64,000 nucleotides of DNA from Pleodorina starrii (GCA_030267565.1 BRXU01000007.1:3968001-4032000); one strand, 5' to 3'. Positions 1 to 12,056 are shown, numbered from the stretch's first letter. Made by a program: numbers and translations. Notes: a model not told the origin generated them from the sequence alone.

Positions 1-1233
1 CACCCACTACCCACTCAAAACGCAGTACGGTTTGCTGCGAAATGTCATTACGGCCTAGTTACAGCGGTGCAGAAGGCTCTGCTGGCCACGTACCGGTATG
101 CGCTCGCGAGCTGCGGCAAAGCCCCGGTGCGTTTCATTTCGTTTCGCCCGCCCGATGCACGTGACGATGCGTTGAGGGAAGCCTGCAAGGGGCAGCACGA
201 CGCCTGCCGTGCGGGCTTCACAGCGAACGCCGCCGCAGCGTGTCACATGCGCCTTTGCTGCTGAGGACAGCGAGCCTCGCCGTTTGCTGCTGCTTCGCGT
301 GTGTAGCGCACAGCCGCACATCGCGAAGCGGGGCGCAGGACGCAGCGCGGCGCGCACTGCCGGCCGCGAAGCATTGAAGCCACACCGACAGACAAACAAA
401 CGGTTGAGCATAACAGTGGCGAGAAACATCCCCACCTCGAGCCATCGACACGACGAATACCAACCAGACTCGACAGCATACGGTATCTGCAGCCACGCTG
501 GTCACAGACGCGCAAACAAACATACAATACACCAGTTCGCCAAAACAACCAACAGCCATGCCAACACGCACGGAGTACCCCCCAACCACGTCGCAAACAA
601 ACCGGGAGCGTCAGCTTCGCCCCATACGAACGACATAGCACCGCAGCTGCACCAGTTCACCAGAAAAGAAGAGCGCTGCAGAAGCCTCCTGAAGCTCCGC
701 TGCGCTGCGCTACGCCCGACGCATCATTAAGCCAGCTTCCCCCGCCCTCTCCCGGCGGCGCCTGTACTTCTTGCCTCCGCCCGACAGCACGTTTTCCCAC
801 CCCCGGCAACTTCGAAATCGTTCGGAGCGGGGGCGCCGCGCTGCATGACGCGGGGCGCCGCTGGTATCGAGTTACAAGTCAACACGGTAACGCAGGTACG
901 ATAGTACGACAGTACGGCATTACGTCGACTGGCGGATCCTGAGTGGCAAGCCCCGTCCGGACAACACGCCACTGCAATACCGCTGCGGCTGTGCTGCATG
1001 CACGATCAGGTTCCAGCATCGCCCTATCGCGTTTGCCTGTGCCCGCCCGTCAGATCCCCGACCAATTGCCGTCCTCTGTCGCTGCGGCAGCAGCTGGACC
1101 CCGTACCACTCCGGTACCCAGCCGGTCCTCGGCACTGCCTGCCAGCCCACGACAGTCGGCTCAGCACTGATCAGCGCCACCCCACCCCATCCGGCCCCAG
1201 CCCAGCCCAGCCTTCTCCCTTTTGTCGGGATGC
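1..1233. other. spacer downstream of DLST, no gene seen
   Basis: GC-rich sequence with overlapping open frames on both strands but no recognisable protein, splice pattern or RNA gene. On the minus strand a TGTAA motif, the usual volvocine polyadenylation signal, lies near position 872-876, about 360 bases past the DLST stop codon. It could end that transcript, which would make roughly 870-1233 its 3' UTR. Confidence 0.4.
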
Positions 1234-2149
1234 TTAGATGTCGAGCAGCAGGCGGCGCGGGTCCTCCACCACGTCCTTGATGCGGCGCAGGAAGGTGACG
1301 GCCTGCAAGTGCGGGGGGGGGGGGTGCGATGGCGGGCGGAGAAATGGCGGGCCGGGTCTCACCGGGGACAGGCTCGCAAGATGCGACCCTGGTGAACTAA
1401 CGTGAACTGCAAATCCCGAGTCACGGGTTGTGGGGTCTGCGGGATCACAAGGACAGCTGTATGCACACAGGCGCGAAAGGAGGCGCGGAAGGAGGCGCAC
1501 GCCGCGCGTCATCGCCCCACCAATATTTCAATGCATGCGCCAGCCTCTCGCCCGCGCAACGCAGCAGCAGGGCGGCCTCGCTGGCTCCCGCACAGCGCAC
1601 CCGCGCGCCTTCCCGCACTGACTGTGTCAGCTGCTGCCACTGTGCTGCTCTCCGCCTCGCTGCTCCCTTCCCCCCGCCCCGCTGACCGCCCCGTCTCACC
1701 TCCCGTCCGTCGATTAGGCGGTGGTCGTACGTGAGCGCCACGTTCATGATGGGCCGGATCTCGACCTTGCCCTTGACCGCCACGGGCCGGTCGACGATGG
1801 CGTGCATGCCCAGGATGGCACTCTACAGCAGGGGACCGGGGGCCAGGGGGTTGAGAGTAGAATAGTATGGCAGTCCAAAGAGGCAGGCTGACAGGCTGGC
1901 AGGCGGAGGGGTTGGTACTTGGTAGTAAAGTGCAATGCGGCATTGGCACTGGTGGCAGCGACCGCTCCTCCCCCGTTGGATAGCTACAAAGTCCACGCTG
2001 GCGAAAAGCACATGAGTGCGCACAGCCCACCAGCCCAGCTCAGCCCAGTGACCTGACCGACCCGACAAACTTTTTTGCATTGCGCGAGCGCTCGGGAGCA
2101 AGCAGACGAGCAAGCAGCAACTGGACGAGCGCGCGCGCTCACCTGGGGT

Positions 2150-2182
<33 letters not shown>

Positions 2183-5100
2183 TACACTCCTCCGTTGGAG
2201 ATGGTGAAGGTGCCGCCGGCCATGTCATCGATGCCGATGGTGCCGTCGCGAGCCTTCTTGCCGAGCAGGTTGATGTTCTGGAGGCGGACGGAGGGGGGAG
2301 GGGTGTGCGTGTGTGGAGAGTGAGGGGTGATGCGGTAATGGTCCCGACCCGACAGCGGGCAGCACCCGCACCCGACCCCACCCGACCCGATCTGATCTAA
2401 TCTGCTCTGATCCCGCGTGGAGGGATCACAGCAGCTCAAGCCCCGCAGCGGTCGCTGCGGCGAGCCGGCGGGAACCACGCGGCGGTCGCTGCGGCGAGCC
2501 GGCGGGAACCACGCGGCGGTCGCTGCGGCGAGCCGGCGGGAACCACGCGGCGGTCGCTGCGGCGAGCCGGCGGGAACCACGCGGCGGTCGCTGCGGCGAG
2601 CCGGCGGGAACCACGCGGCGGTCGCTGCGGCGAGCCGGCGGGAACCACGCGGCGGTCGCTGCGGCGAGCCGGCGGGAACCACGCGGCGGTCGCTGCGGCG
2701 AGCCGGCGGGAACCACGCGGCGGTCGCTGCGGCGACTCTCACGAGGGAGTCCGTGTAGGCTACTCTGGTAGATCCGTGTGAGGGTAATGTCGGGCAGGGG
2801 GGTTCCCGCGGCTGCATTACGGGTTCATTACTGGCTGCGGTTCATTACTGGGAGGCCAGTCGCACGCACGCGCTGGCGCCACCGCGCCCGCTGCTGCCCT
2901 TTCTCTTCCTCTCTTCCTCTCTCTCCCCCGCTCCCTCTCTTTCTCTCTCTCTCCTCCCTCCCTCGTACCTTCTCCACGTCCGCAAAGCTGAGCTCGTCGG
3001 CGGCGCGAAGGACCGGCACCACCAGGCCCTGGCGAGCGAGGGAGACGGGGGGGGGGCGGGGCCGGGGGGTGCGCGGGACACAATGAGGACGTAGCGCAGG
3101 TCCCGTATAGCGGGACAGGCAAGGAACAAACGCATAAGTTAACACTTTTAGAGAGCGACCCGCAGCGCTTGGAGAGGGGGTTGCAGCGATTGGCGGCGGG
3201 CAGAGGAAACCGAGGTGGCGCAGCCATATACACACAGGTGGACGCTGTCCTGTGACGATTACGGCGCAGCGGTTAGCACTTCCCGGTGCAGTGTGCGGAC
3301 AAGGTGGTACGCCCCTCCTCAACAGAGGAGTGCTTCGGCGGTCTCCCGTATGTGGGCGGGTTAGCGCCCCCGGCCAGTGTCGGCCCGGCAGATATGTAAC
3401 AGTTACACACACACACACACACACACAGAGGACTGTAAAAAGATGGGGCATCAAGACACACATGCACATGCACTTGCACGCACCTTGGGCGTGGCGACGG
3501 CGATGGAGATGTCGTAGTAGTCCCGGAACACGATCTCGTCGCCCTCGATGACTGCGTTCACGGCGGGCACCTCCTGCAGCGCGTAGGCGGCCGCCTTGAC
3601 GAACACGGACATGAAGCCCAGCTTGACGTTGTGCTTCTCCAGGAAGACGTCCTGGAGGAGGAGGGGGTCCGGGCAGGGGGAGGGAGAGAGGGAGGGGCGG
3701 GGCTTAGGGTTAGCATCGCCAGATGGGTTTTGTGGCACAGCGCCAACCGAGGACGACGCCAACCAACCCACGCCGTGGCTGCAGCGGCCTGCCCACCGCT
3801 GCGGCCCCTCCCGCCCCTCCTGGCCCGCCCACCCGTTGCCCCCTCCGCCGCCCTACTTGCCTTGTAGGTGTTCCGCAGCTCGATGATGCCGCTCATGTCC
3901 ACCTCGTTAAAGGTGCTGAGCATGGCGTACGTGTTCTGAGCGCCCTTGAGCCGCTCAGCCACGCGCATACGCAACCGGGTCATCTTGACGCGCCTGCGCG
4001 TGGGGTTGCCGGGCGCCGGCGGGCGGGCGGGCGGGCGCATCTGGGCTGGCGGTTTGGCCACTGGATGGAAAAATCCCTTGCCCGTACTATCACCAAAGCG
4101 GACCCTGCCTCTATATTTAACCGTCATGGGTATCAAATCATGAGTAAGCGGCCCGTCCCTCCTCTCCCCATCTCTGCCCGGCCGGCCTGAGGCAGGCTGC
4201 CTCCGGTGCCAGCAGCTCACCTCTCCGGTCGTGACGTGGGCATGGGCGCAGCCACCGGGTTGGGCGCCGGCGCGGGCGCCTGAGCTCGGGGTGGCGGGCG
4301 GGCGGGACGGGGAAGGGCAGGAAAAAGGACGTGATGGGCGACGGAAATGGTACCATCCAATGAAGCTGCTGTGTGCTTAGGAGGCGTGAGGTGCACCACC
4401 AGGCGGGCAGCGTGCCATCTGGCAGGCGGACAGGCAGTGACCACCCACAGGGTACATCTGCATGTCCTTTTCCCCCTTCTCCACTGGCTTGCGAAGCTTG
4501 GCCCAAGCTGGCATGCTGGCCGCCGTCCGGGCGAGCAGTGCGTGGTTGTCTGTGTACACGGCCGGCGCTTCTGATGCGCCCCAGCCGGCGCCGGAAAGCA
4601 TGTCCTATCCCGACCCGTCCACAAACCCCGTCCTATCCACAAACGCAGCCCCGGACGCATTCACGTCCTCGCGGCAGAGCCCCTTGTGTAGCATGTATCA
4701 CCCCAACAATAGCCGCCCCTGACGCACCGCGTGAAATCCAGGCCCCCAAAACCAGCACCTGGCCCGTCCCCCGGCCCCGTGAAGGATGCGCCTGGCTAAG
4801 GACCAGCCCCTTCCCCGTCCGCACCCAAGACGCTCCCGTTTTAGCCTCCGCCGCGGAAAGGAAAGCGTCAACAAACGTTTTTTTATTGCGCGCCTTCGCC
4901 CGCACCTTGGGGGGCGGCGCTGGGGCTGCCGGTTTCGGCGCCTCGGCGGCGGGCTTGGGCGGCGGCGGTGGCGCCGCCGCCGCGGCAGGGGCGGCTGCCG
5001 GCACCGCCCCCGTCTCCACTACCGCCACCTGCTGCCCCACCTTGACCAGATCCGAGGGGTTAATCAGGACCTTGCTGATGACACCCGCGGCCTTGCCCGT

Positions 5101-6264
5101 GTACTTAACGTCAATCGTGACCTGGGAGGTGAGTTGAGGGTGTTGCGACGGAATTCGAAGGTACATCGAAAGCCGAATGTCACCAGAAATCGAGGGTACA
5201 GTGGGAGTGAAGGTACGGCGGGTGAAGGAGAGTGCATGGGATCGGAGGTTTGGAGCCGCGGCAAGCCACGGTGGGGAGGTGCAGCTCAGGGGCAACTTGT
5301 GGGTTGCAAAAGGGTAGAGAAGGGGGGTTCGAGGGCATAGCGGCGAGGGTGGAAGACCAGTCGCTGTCGGCCGGGCTCTTTTTCGCCAGCCCGCGTCCGT
5401 GGGGGGCAGTTTCGAGGTTCCCTTAAAGAGGTCGCTCTGCCGGGAGCGAAGGCCCTCCCAAGTGGAAGGGCTGTGCGGTGCACGGCAGGGGCCGAGAGGG
5501 TTTGTGCCAGGAGGGGTGCTGAGGGGCGGGGGCAGGGTGAGAAGCAGCGGCGGTCAGTGCGCATCACCGCGTGCTTACCTTGTCCGTTTCGATCTGTGCA
5601 ATAATGTCATCCTCCTTGACAGGATCCCCTGTAGCAGGTAGTGGACGAGTGGTCAAAAGGTCCGGTACGGAGCAGTGCCCAGGCACTGTCAACCCTGACC
5701 CCCAGGTTCCGCACGCACCTTCTTTCTTCAGCACCGTCGCGATGGTGCCCTCTGTGATAGATTCCCCCATGGCCGGGACCTTCACCTCGAAGGCGTCAAG
5801 CGCAAACGCGGACGTCCGCAGCCCGCGGAGCTGGGTAGCCATCCCCCGGAACCGTGCCGCTGCCACGTTGAACGACGCGAGCTCCTCTCGGACATGGTTA
5901 CCGCTGCAATTCAATACACATCGTTACTGCTTACATACTTGGAACCGAATGCCAAGGTGTGCTGACTGGTACGATCGTAAGCGAACCTGCTCTCGGTGCT
6001 TGATTGACGCGCCAGCAGCTCTGCAAGGCGTGCACAGGCGTGGCAGCTTGGGCTTGCAGCAGTATTATACGCAATTCAACTTGTCTCACCAGCACAAGAA
6101 GGCCCAAGCTCGACAGCGGTAGCGACACTGGCGGCCTGCAGTTACGGTTGTTTTCACCGACACTTCCGACCTCAAATATCATGTTCGTGTATGTTCATAC
6201 CCGCTGCGCCTGCGCCAAGCTACTCCCAAGCTGCCCCGCGGCGCGGCGCAGCGCACGAAGCGCC
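1234..6264 (-). CDS. DLST: dihydrolipoyl succinyltransferase, E2 of 2-oxoglutarate dehydrogenase (mitochondrial)
   Basis: Transfers the succinyl group from lipoyl-lysine to CoA in the mitochondrial 2-oxoglutarate dehydrogenase complex of the TCA cycle. Exons read from high to low coordinates. The lipoyl domain begins [16 protein letters not shown] (about 5730-5800), continues [16 protein letters not shown] (5580-5630) and [17 protein letters not shown] (about 5120); the lysine of ETDK is the lipoylation site. An Ala/Pro linker follows (4905-5040, 4218-4290), with no E3-binding domain visible, as is usual for eukaryotic DLST. The catalytic domain runs through [16 protein letters not shown] (about 3985), [17 protein letters not shown] (3651 down), [15 protein letters not shown] (about 2220), and ends with [10 protein letters not shown] (about 1700-1730), holding the active-site His and Asp, then [11 protein letters not shown] and stop. 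The first exon is uncertain. A methionine at 6264 opens an Arg/Ala-rich presequence ([16 protein letters not shown]), but its splice to the 5.9-kb exon does not resolve cleanly; translation could instead start at the Met near 5840. One intron uses a GC donor. Confidence 0.93.
2448..2735. repeat. 34-bp minisatellite in a DLST intron
   Basis: GTCGCTGCGG recurs nine times exactly 34 bases apart (2451, 2485, 2519 and so on to 2723), with near-identical 34-base units between. It lies in the intron between the DLST exons near 3.0 kb and 2.28 kb. The period is not a multiple of three, so the long open frames across it are only repeat translation. Confidence 0.95.
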
Positions 6265-6691
6265 ATGCCGGTGTTTCGGTTCAAGCCAAGGTGTCGGTAA
6301 CTAAGCTGTCTTTCAGGTGTAAGAGCACGTAACCTTCTGGTCAAACGGACATGGCCTGACTTGGTATTATGCTGCGCGCTGAAATAATTATCACGACAAC
6401 TTTGTACGGCTTCACACTGCCGATACGCCTTCAGCGCACCGGCTTGCAGCTGTTTGACAACAATTGCAACTCGTATCTTTCAACCCGGTTTTGCAACGTG
6501 GTTTGACCATCCATTCGCTCGGTGCGACTCTCCTCAGGGCGTCAGCGGTGGTCAGAGGCCGGGTCAAACCGGTGGGACTGTTTTTTTAATCTTGGCCTAG
6601 ATGGTATTTAAATGCGTTGCATGGCTGTGTGTGCGCTCGGGTCCTTGGCGATAGCCAAGGGAGGAGGGTCGATTACAGTCGTACGAGGGAG

Positions 6692-7320
6692 TACCTCGGG
6701 TAAACGCGGGTTTCTTCGTTCACTGAAAGAAGAATGAACGTTCACTGAACCTGCACTGATGTTTTCTGCTTGTTTAATGCAATACCGTGCTACGCGTAAT
6801 AGCTCAGAGAATTGCGTGGTCATGTGCTCATGTCCACTTATGAATAGCTGCCTAAGTGACCAAAGCTGCTGGGGCACATATAACGAACCGATACAAGGCC
6901 AAGCAGTTATGCGAATACCTTTCATGTGCGCGGGAACAGCGCTGGAGCATGCATGCCGTACTATTTTCCGAAATAGTACGACCTACAAGCGCACCGGTCC
7001 CTCACCGGTCCCTCACCGATGAGATTCGGCACTCCCGAATGAGTTTCTCTGCCGGCTAGTTCTGCATAAAGTCAACATGGATCTTGACAAGGCGCTGCTG
7101 CTTCTCGACAAGCATTGGCCGGCCGTGCATCCTCAGACAATTTATTTCGTCGGGTCCGCCATTTCGTTTGATGCACCTGCTTTGACGAACGTTCACTGAA
7201 CATTCAGTGAACGTTCCCCGTGACTGTTCGCTGAACATTCAGTGAACGTTTAGCGAACAGTCACCAGTCGTTCACGTCGTGAACGGAAACACCCGCGCTT
7301 ACCCTAAATAGTGGTACGAG
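6692..7320. mobile_element. foldback/MITE-like element, degenerate
   Basis: The left edge (near 6692-6715) and right edge (near 7285-7320) are imperfect inverted copies sharing a GTAC...GGGTAA...CGCGGGTTTC pattern. Inside the right edge are a 28-base near-palindrome at 7188-7215 built on GTTCACTGAA and a 13-base perfect inverted repeat GTGACTGTTCGCT at 7220-7232 with its partner at 7252-7264. GTTCACTGAA also occurs twice near 6718-6750. This suggests a non-autonomous foldback element. No target duplication was identified, so the ends are uncertain. Confidence 0.45.
6929..7163 (+). repeat. dispersed repeat, copy 1
   Basis: About 235 bases, starting CGCGGGAACAGCGCTGGAGC and ending near GTCGGGTCC, recur in the same orientation at 38521-38743 with small indels and substitutions. 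Both copies carry the short palindrome GTACTATTT-spacer-AAATAGTAC. The flanks differ, so this is a shared mobile fragment and not a segmental duplication. Confidence 0.85.
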
Positions 7321-7794
7321 GTGCACTTGGCAGTGCCGGCATCAGGGCAGGCCGGCATGCATCGCAAAGAGTATAAACAGCCAAGATTGTCCCGGAGTCG
7401 AACTGGTGATCGCAAGAAACGCTAGATTCGCAGCGCAAGAACGGAGTTCCACTGGGTAATGAGTGCCGAAAGGCGCCGAAATACCCGGCCCTCCAGGGCC
7501 CGCCTTGCTGCTTAACGACGATGGCGGCCCCGCAGCTTCAACCTGTATGCCTCCCGCTTACGCCCTCGGCTCTGCTTGCTGAGCTTGTAGCGTGAGGGGA
7601 TTCCCAGGCCCAGAGGGGTGACCCGCTTCAGTTCCCGAGCTAGCAAACTGTTTTACACAGACGGCCCGCCCGACCACTGCCGCTTGACACTGCCGAAAAC
7701 GTTACTAAGCACTCGCTCTACCCATGAGGATGAATTGTGTGGAAATGGATGGGTCGTTTTGTCATACCCAAAGGCTCGTATTCAGCCACCGGCC

Positions 7795-7850
7795 GGTGGG
7801 TGGGGGGTCTAGGGTTTTAGGGTTAGAACCCTAAGCCCCACCCACCCACC
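7795..7850. repeat. interstitial telomere-like motif in a hairpin
   Basis: Contains one TTTTAGGG unit (7815-7822), the Chlamydomonas-type telomere repeat, followed at once by inverted AACCCTAA. The core is enclosed by complementary arms GGTGGGTGGGG and CCCCACCCACC. The head-to-head arrangement resembles a fused or healed telomeric end, though it is very short. Confidence 0.6.
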
Positions 7851-8396
7851 ACGCGCACCCACCCCCGCCTTTCAGCTGCGCCTGCTCATGTCTTGTCGGG
7901 TGGGGGATGACGGGGACTGCTTCGAGGCACACTTCCTGAGAACGTTCAGTGCACGAGGGCCATGTGGCTACAACCTTTTGCCGGGCGCGCCGCGGCGCTC
8001 CGGTAGCCTCCACGCCCGTCTTGCAAAGCGAGCACAGCGCTTTATTGCGGGCCTAACGAGCATGACCGGTGTGTAGCTATAGGTTTCGCGGTGGCCACGA
8101 CATAAGTCGCCGCTGGTCGCCGGCCATGGTCCGCCACTCATCCTCTGCGCTTTGAATGATTCGCAGGCAGCTGCTTCACTAGGACTCAAGGTGTTTGTGC
8201 CGCTTCCCGGTGGTCAGCCCTCCCGCGCGCACGCCCGCACTCACGCCCCCAGAAAAGATCATTACTAAGGCGAAACTTGAATTTCGGTTGGAACAATGAC
8301 AGGACGCATCCTCAGTAAGCTACATAGTAAAATTCCCTTTATTTTTTTTGGGAAAATTGAGTGTTGCCGCCATTGCTGCAAACGGTAGAGGACAGT

Positions 8397-9315
8397 ATGG
8401 ATAACAGCGAAGCCGCGCGCGTTGCTTTCGATGCCTTCCAGGCAACTGCAGCTGGAGGGCAACACCTAAATCGTCATGGTTTCAAATGCGCTGTGCTTGC
8501 GGCCACTGGCTGGAAACCGACGTCCTCCGACCTTGAACAACTGCTCGGACAGCCGGTTCCAGGGGACGCGTTGCTCACGTATGAGCATTTGCATCGTGTC
8601 GTCAAGGTACACCGATTACGCTCTTCAGCATGCTTGCAACCGCTGTGGTGCCGTGGCGTCGAATCAACCGCTATGGCTGGTGCAGTACAGCCTGGAACAG
8701 CCCCCTTGTCCCATCCTTTCCCAGTCGCCTGGCCCGTTGGCGCAGATCGTCGTAAGCTCCCGGGATCCTACTGCGCGTCTACGAGAAATGTACCAGGCGT
8801 TCGACGCTGCTGGTGAGGAACACAGAACTGGGAGAAACGGCTCCGGCGCACGTGCCAACCCTGCCAAGCCTGCGCCCTCCTGTACCTGCCTGCAGAGCAC
8901 AACTGCCTTCTCCTACTGACGCGGGCTCGGGCTGCCATATCTCATTCCTTAACAGGGCTTGGGTTCATTAGACGCGAGGAGGCGCTGCGCATCTTCCAAG
9001 AAGCAGCGCCCACTGTTCGCAGCAGCACCGTGGAGGAGGTGAGGGCCGTGAAGGGCAGCGCTGAGCGGCGTATGAACGGTCGGTGCGCGGCCGGGACAAG
9101 GGTGACGCGGTACAGGGTGTACTTGTTGTTACAGTGGGCTCCCGACCCCGAAAGGCTAGAGCCGGCTAGAGCCAGCGAGCTAGCCGGCCGTGACATAAGC
9201 TTACAAGATTGAATTGGCGCAAACCCCGCAGGTCTTCGACGCGCTGGACACCCACCGCTCTGGGCGAGTGTCGTGCGACGCCTTCATGTCAGCGCTCAGG
9301 GACCGGCTCGTTTGA
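8397..9315 (+). CDS. EF-hand domain protein, EFCAB11-like
   Basis: Small calmodulin-fold protein of about 147 residues in four exons: 8397-8606, 8746-8812, 8956-9038 and 9232-9315. All have GT-AG borders and the frame stays open across each junction. The start is the ATG opening MDNSEAARVAFDAFQ. Helix-loop-helix segments are recognisable by pattern: AFDAFQATAAGGQHLNRHGF near the N-terminus, then REMYQAFDAAGLGFIRREEA (exons 2 and 3), then VFDALDTHRSGRVSCDAF in exon 4, whose loop (D-T-H-R-S-G-R-V-S-C-D) best fits a calcium-binding EF-hand. Length and arrangement match vertebrate EFCAB11 (about 160 residues), whose role is poorly known. The other hands lack several acidic loop ligands and may not bind calcium. 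Confidence 0.82.
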
Positions 9316-9926
9316 GGACCCGCATGCAACCTCGTTGAGAGCACACACGCGCTCCACGAACGACTTCAAACGCAACTTTTTAACCAACTACATGGCCATG
9401 ACCGAAACCACTCGCTGCACGATACATTTACATCTGTTGCGCAGAAAAGTACAGCAACCACCATCCAACCATTAAACACGTTATGCTTGCGCGGCGCACA
9501 TGTGTTGCACATGCGCGCGCACAAGGTTCCGGAACCGCGATTGCAAACCAACGACCACTGTCCTCACGAAACACGACGTCCATACAATACACGGGATCAA
9601 ACGCAGGCCGACCGGATCATTCAGTTCATTTGCAGCTTTTTGGGGCCCAGCAGCGTCCAACTCTCACAGAATGCACGCGCTGAGGAGGCACCGCTGCGGT
9701 TCCGTTGCAAACCTTCTACTCGTCATGCCGTACGCTGCACCGACGGGAGGCAATAATGCGCCACGAGACCCATCCACAGCACTAGCACACGAGCCGCGAG
9801 CAGGGAGCACCGTGGCATCAGGTCAATAGGACGTCCAACCACCCCGATGCCAGCCACGCACCCGGGCCAATGTTCAAACGGGCGCGTGCGTTCAAGGCAC
9901 ATTCGCTCTTCTTTTTTCGATGCAGT
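9316..9926. other. convergent spacer, 3' ends of EFCAB11-like and F-box genes
   Basis: This stretch lies between the stop codons of two convergent genes. It has no conserved reading frame, repeat or RNA gene that I can recognise, and presumably holds both 3' UTRs. Confidence 0.5.
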
Positions 9927-11204
9927 TCACGCGTTGATGGCTATACCCATCCCCACGAAGCGGCTGCCAGAGCCGCCGAAGCGCGCGAAGCCGGACGACA
10001 GCTGCTCCGCGCTGCGCGACAGCAGCACTTTGTACAGGAACTCGTAGTTGAACCTGGGGCACCGGGCGTGGGTTTTGAAAACACCGCAAAAGCAGGTAGT
10101 ACGTCAGTTTCGTGGCCGCTCTTTATGAAGAGGACCTTCTTTTGTAAAGGGGACGAGGGCGCGCTAGGCTCACCGAGCTGGAACCGTGTCACAGTGGACC
10201 CAAAAGGATTGCCGGCGCCTACCGCACCTGACACTGCTGCGGCCGCAGGAAGCCCCAACCGCGGGAAGCGGGCCCAACAAGTGACCAGTGACCAGAGACT
10301 CCATTTTGGACAGCCAAACTTAGTGGGCCCGGGCCACCACGAGCGACGCTGTGCACCGGCGATCCTTGGAATCCCACAGTAAACGACTGCTTCGTGGCAC
10401 GTGGATTGGCCCTGCACCCGTGCGATCCGGACTGCCGCATCGCTCAGCATCCGTGCAAACATCTGAGGGCACCCCATACCCGACCCGACCCGACCCCATA
10501 CCCGACCCCAAACGACGCACGCCACGTTGCACGCTGCCCCAGTGCTCACAGTGGTCATGCCATCTGTGCCATGTTCAGTGCTCAACATCCGTTAAGCAGG
10601 ATGTTGTTCCAACCTCAGCGCTTGGCTTCGGCCCAAATTTCGCCTGAAATCTCGGCCCCCACCTCCAACGACCCTTCCGTCGCCCAAAACCCCAAGCGCC
10701 CGTCCAGCAGCGAAGAGGCACGGCGTGCACTCACCGATACAGCTGCTTCCACGACGGCGGGCTGCAGCTCTCCGGCACGGCGAAACGCGTCATGCACAGC
10801 CGCTTCCACAGCTCATCCGCGCCAGCCGCATCCCTGCAAGTAGACAGTGTACGGAACCCCAGTTGGTGGTGTGGCGCAAAATGCTACAAGAGGCGGCCCG
10901 CCACCGGCCTTGTGTTGCGCATGTTGCCGGCATCCTGGGTCACAACGGCTTCCAGGTAGTCCAGCCCCGGCGCGCAAATGCAAACACGTGCCGACACACC
11001 ACGCAACATGTCGGCTACGCGGCGATACGCCCCATGGCATGCCCCACCTGCAGCGCTTACTAACACACTGCAGCACGCAGAGCTCCTGGGGGGTCATGAC
11101 CCGGGAGACGATGAGTTGCAGCACATCCTGGGGAACCTCCTCCAGTGTCCGAATCTCAGGCTCGGGGTTCAGCGTGTGGAGGAAGAGAGGGTGAACTGCA
11201 GCAG
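9927..11204 (-). CDS. F-box domain protein (5' end and middle exons unresolved)
   Basis: F-box proteins are substrate adaptors of SCF ubiquitin ligases; the F-box itself binds SKP1. An exon ending near 11066 reads LEEVPQDVLQLIVSRVMTPQ then ELCVLQCVSKRC, a good F-box (hydrophobic-P-x-D-V-L-x-x-I, then L-x-x-L-x-x-V-S-K-R). It splices in phase 2 to 10730-10841, which reads DAAGADELWKRLCMTRFAVP then SWKQLYR, the tryptophan-containing second half typical of F-box proteins (D-x-L-W-x-x-L). The last exon, about 9927-10055, reads PRFNYEFLYKVLLSRSAEQL and ends VGMGIAINA then stop. A further exon around 10150-10330 is likely but its frame is uncertain. The first coding exon lies upstream of 11204 and was not found. 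No substrate-binding domain is recognisable. Confidence 0.65.
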
Positions 11205-12056
11205 GGGTATTCAGCGCGACGTGAGAAGGGTTTGCGGCTGTAGTCAAAGCGCATGGGCGAATGCCGGCGAATGCATCTTGCAGTTATTTGGCTGCATGTA
11301 GATGGGTGCACTCCCGTGTTGGGCGACGCTGTGCTTCTGCTGGCGACAACGGCGACCGAATCGAATAACGGAAACGCATACTTGTTGCGCAGTGAGAATT
11401 TGCACCCACATGGATGTACAATAAACGTGACAGACATCCTTTATATACATGTGCCTTTGAGAGAGCACCGCACTGAGGACAGGCCACATGCAAGAAAGAA
11501 GGAATAATCGCCGCTGCACGCCTCCCGTAGAGAGGCGCATGTTCCAATCCACAAGCAAAGCAGCCTTCATGGACGACTTCGCGGTAGGCGATGAACCGTT
11601 GCCAAGGACAACTGGCCACGAAAAGGTATACGCAACACCACACCTACCGATGATAGGTCCGCCCATGCTTGAAACCTTAGGCTACAGTTCTGAGGTATAA
11701 AGTTAGCCCTAGTCACGTCTTTCGAGCGTCAAGCGGACCCGCAGGTCAGGTCAGAAGCAAGTCGTCCACTGTGCCTGCCCGCAGCTACTGCGGACTAGGC
11801 AGTTGAAGGCCAAACACTTCTATAACGTTCTCTAGAAGGTATGCGGTGCAGGTCGCGTAGAAAAGTCCAAAAGAGGAACCGACATCGTGCCGTACTGCTG
11901 GATTTCGTTGAAGGGCACACAGACAGCAAGCCACACAGACGCCCCGCACACTGATTTCTTCTAGTTTGTGAATTTTAGATTTCTTGCAGACTGTGTCGCA
12001 GCATTCACCCAGATCCAATACTTTGCTGAGCATCTTGCCTCCAAGGCCATAGACAA

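Larger units (their letters stand above)
6300..8396. other. repeat-rich spacer between divergent DLST and EFCAB11-like genes
   Basis: No supported gene. The stretch is less GC-rich than its neighbours and contains foldback sequences (6692-7320), part of a dispersed repeat (6929-7163) and a telomere-like hairpin (7795-7850). The outer parts should hold the promoters of the two divergent genes, but I can name no specific element. Confidence 0.6.

Noticed and set aside
2448..2735. CRISPR-like array
   Set aside because: The whole unit repeats with no variable spacers, and the genome is eukaryotic.
2417..2758. Long open frames on both strands with repeated Arg/Pro/Ala blocks
   Set aside because: They are translations of the 34-bp minisatellite. 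The period is not a multiple of three and the repeat lies inside a DLST intron.
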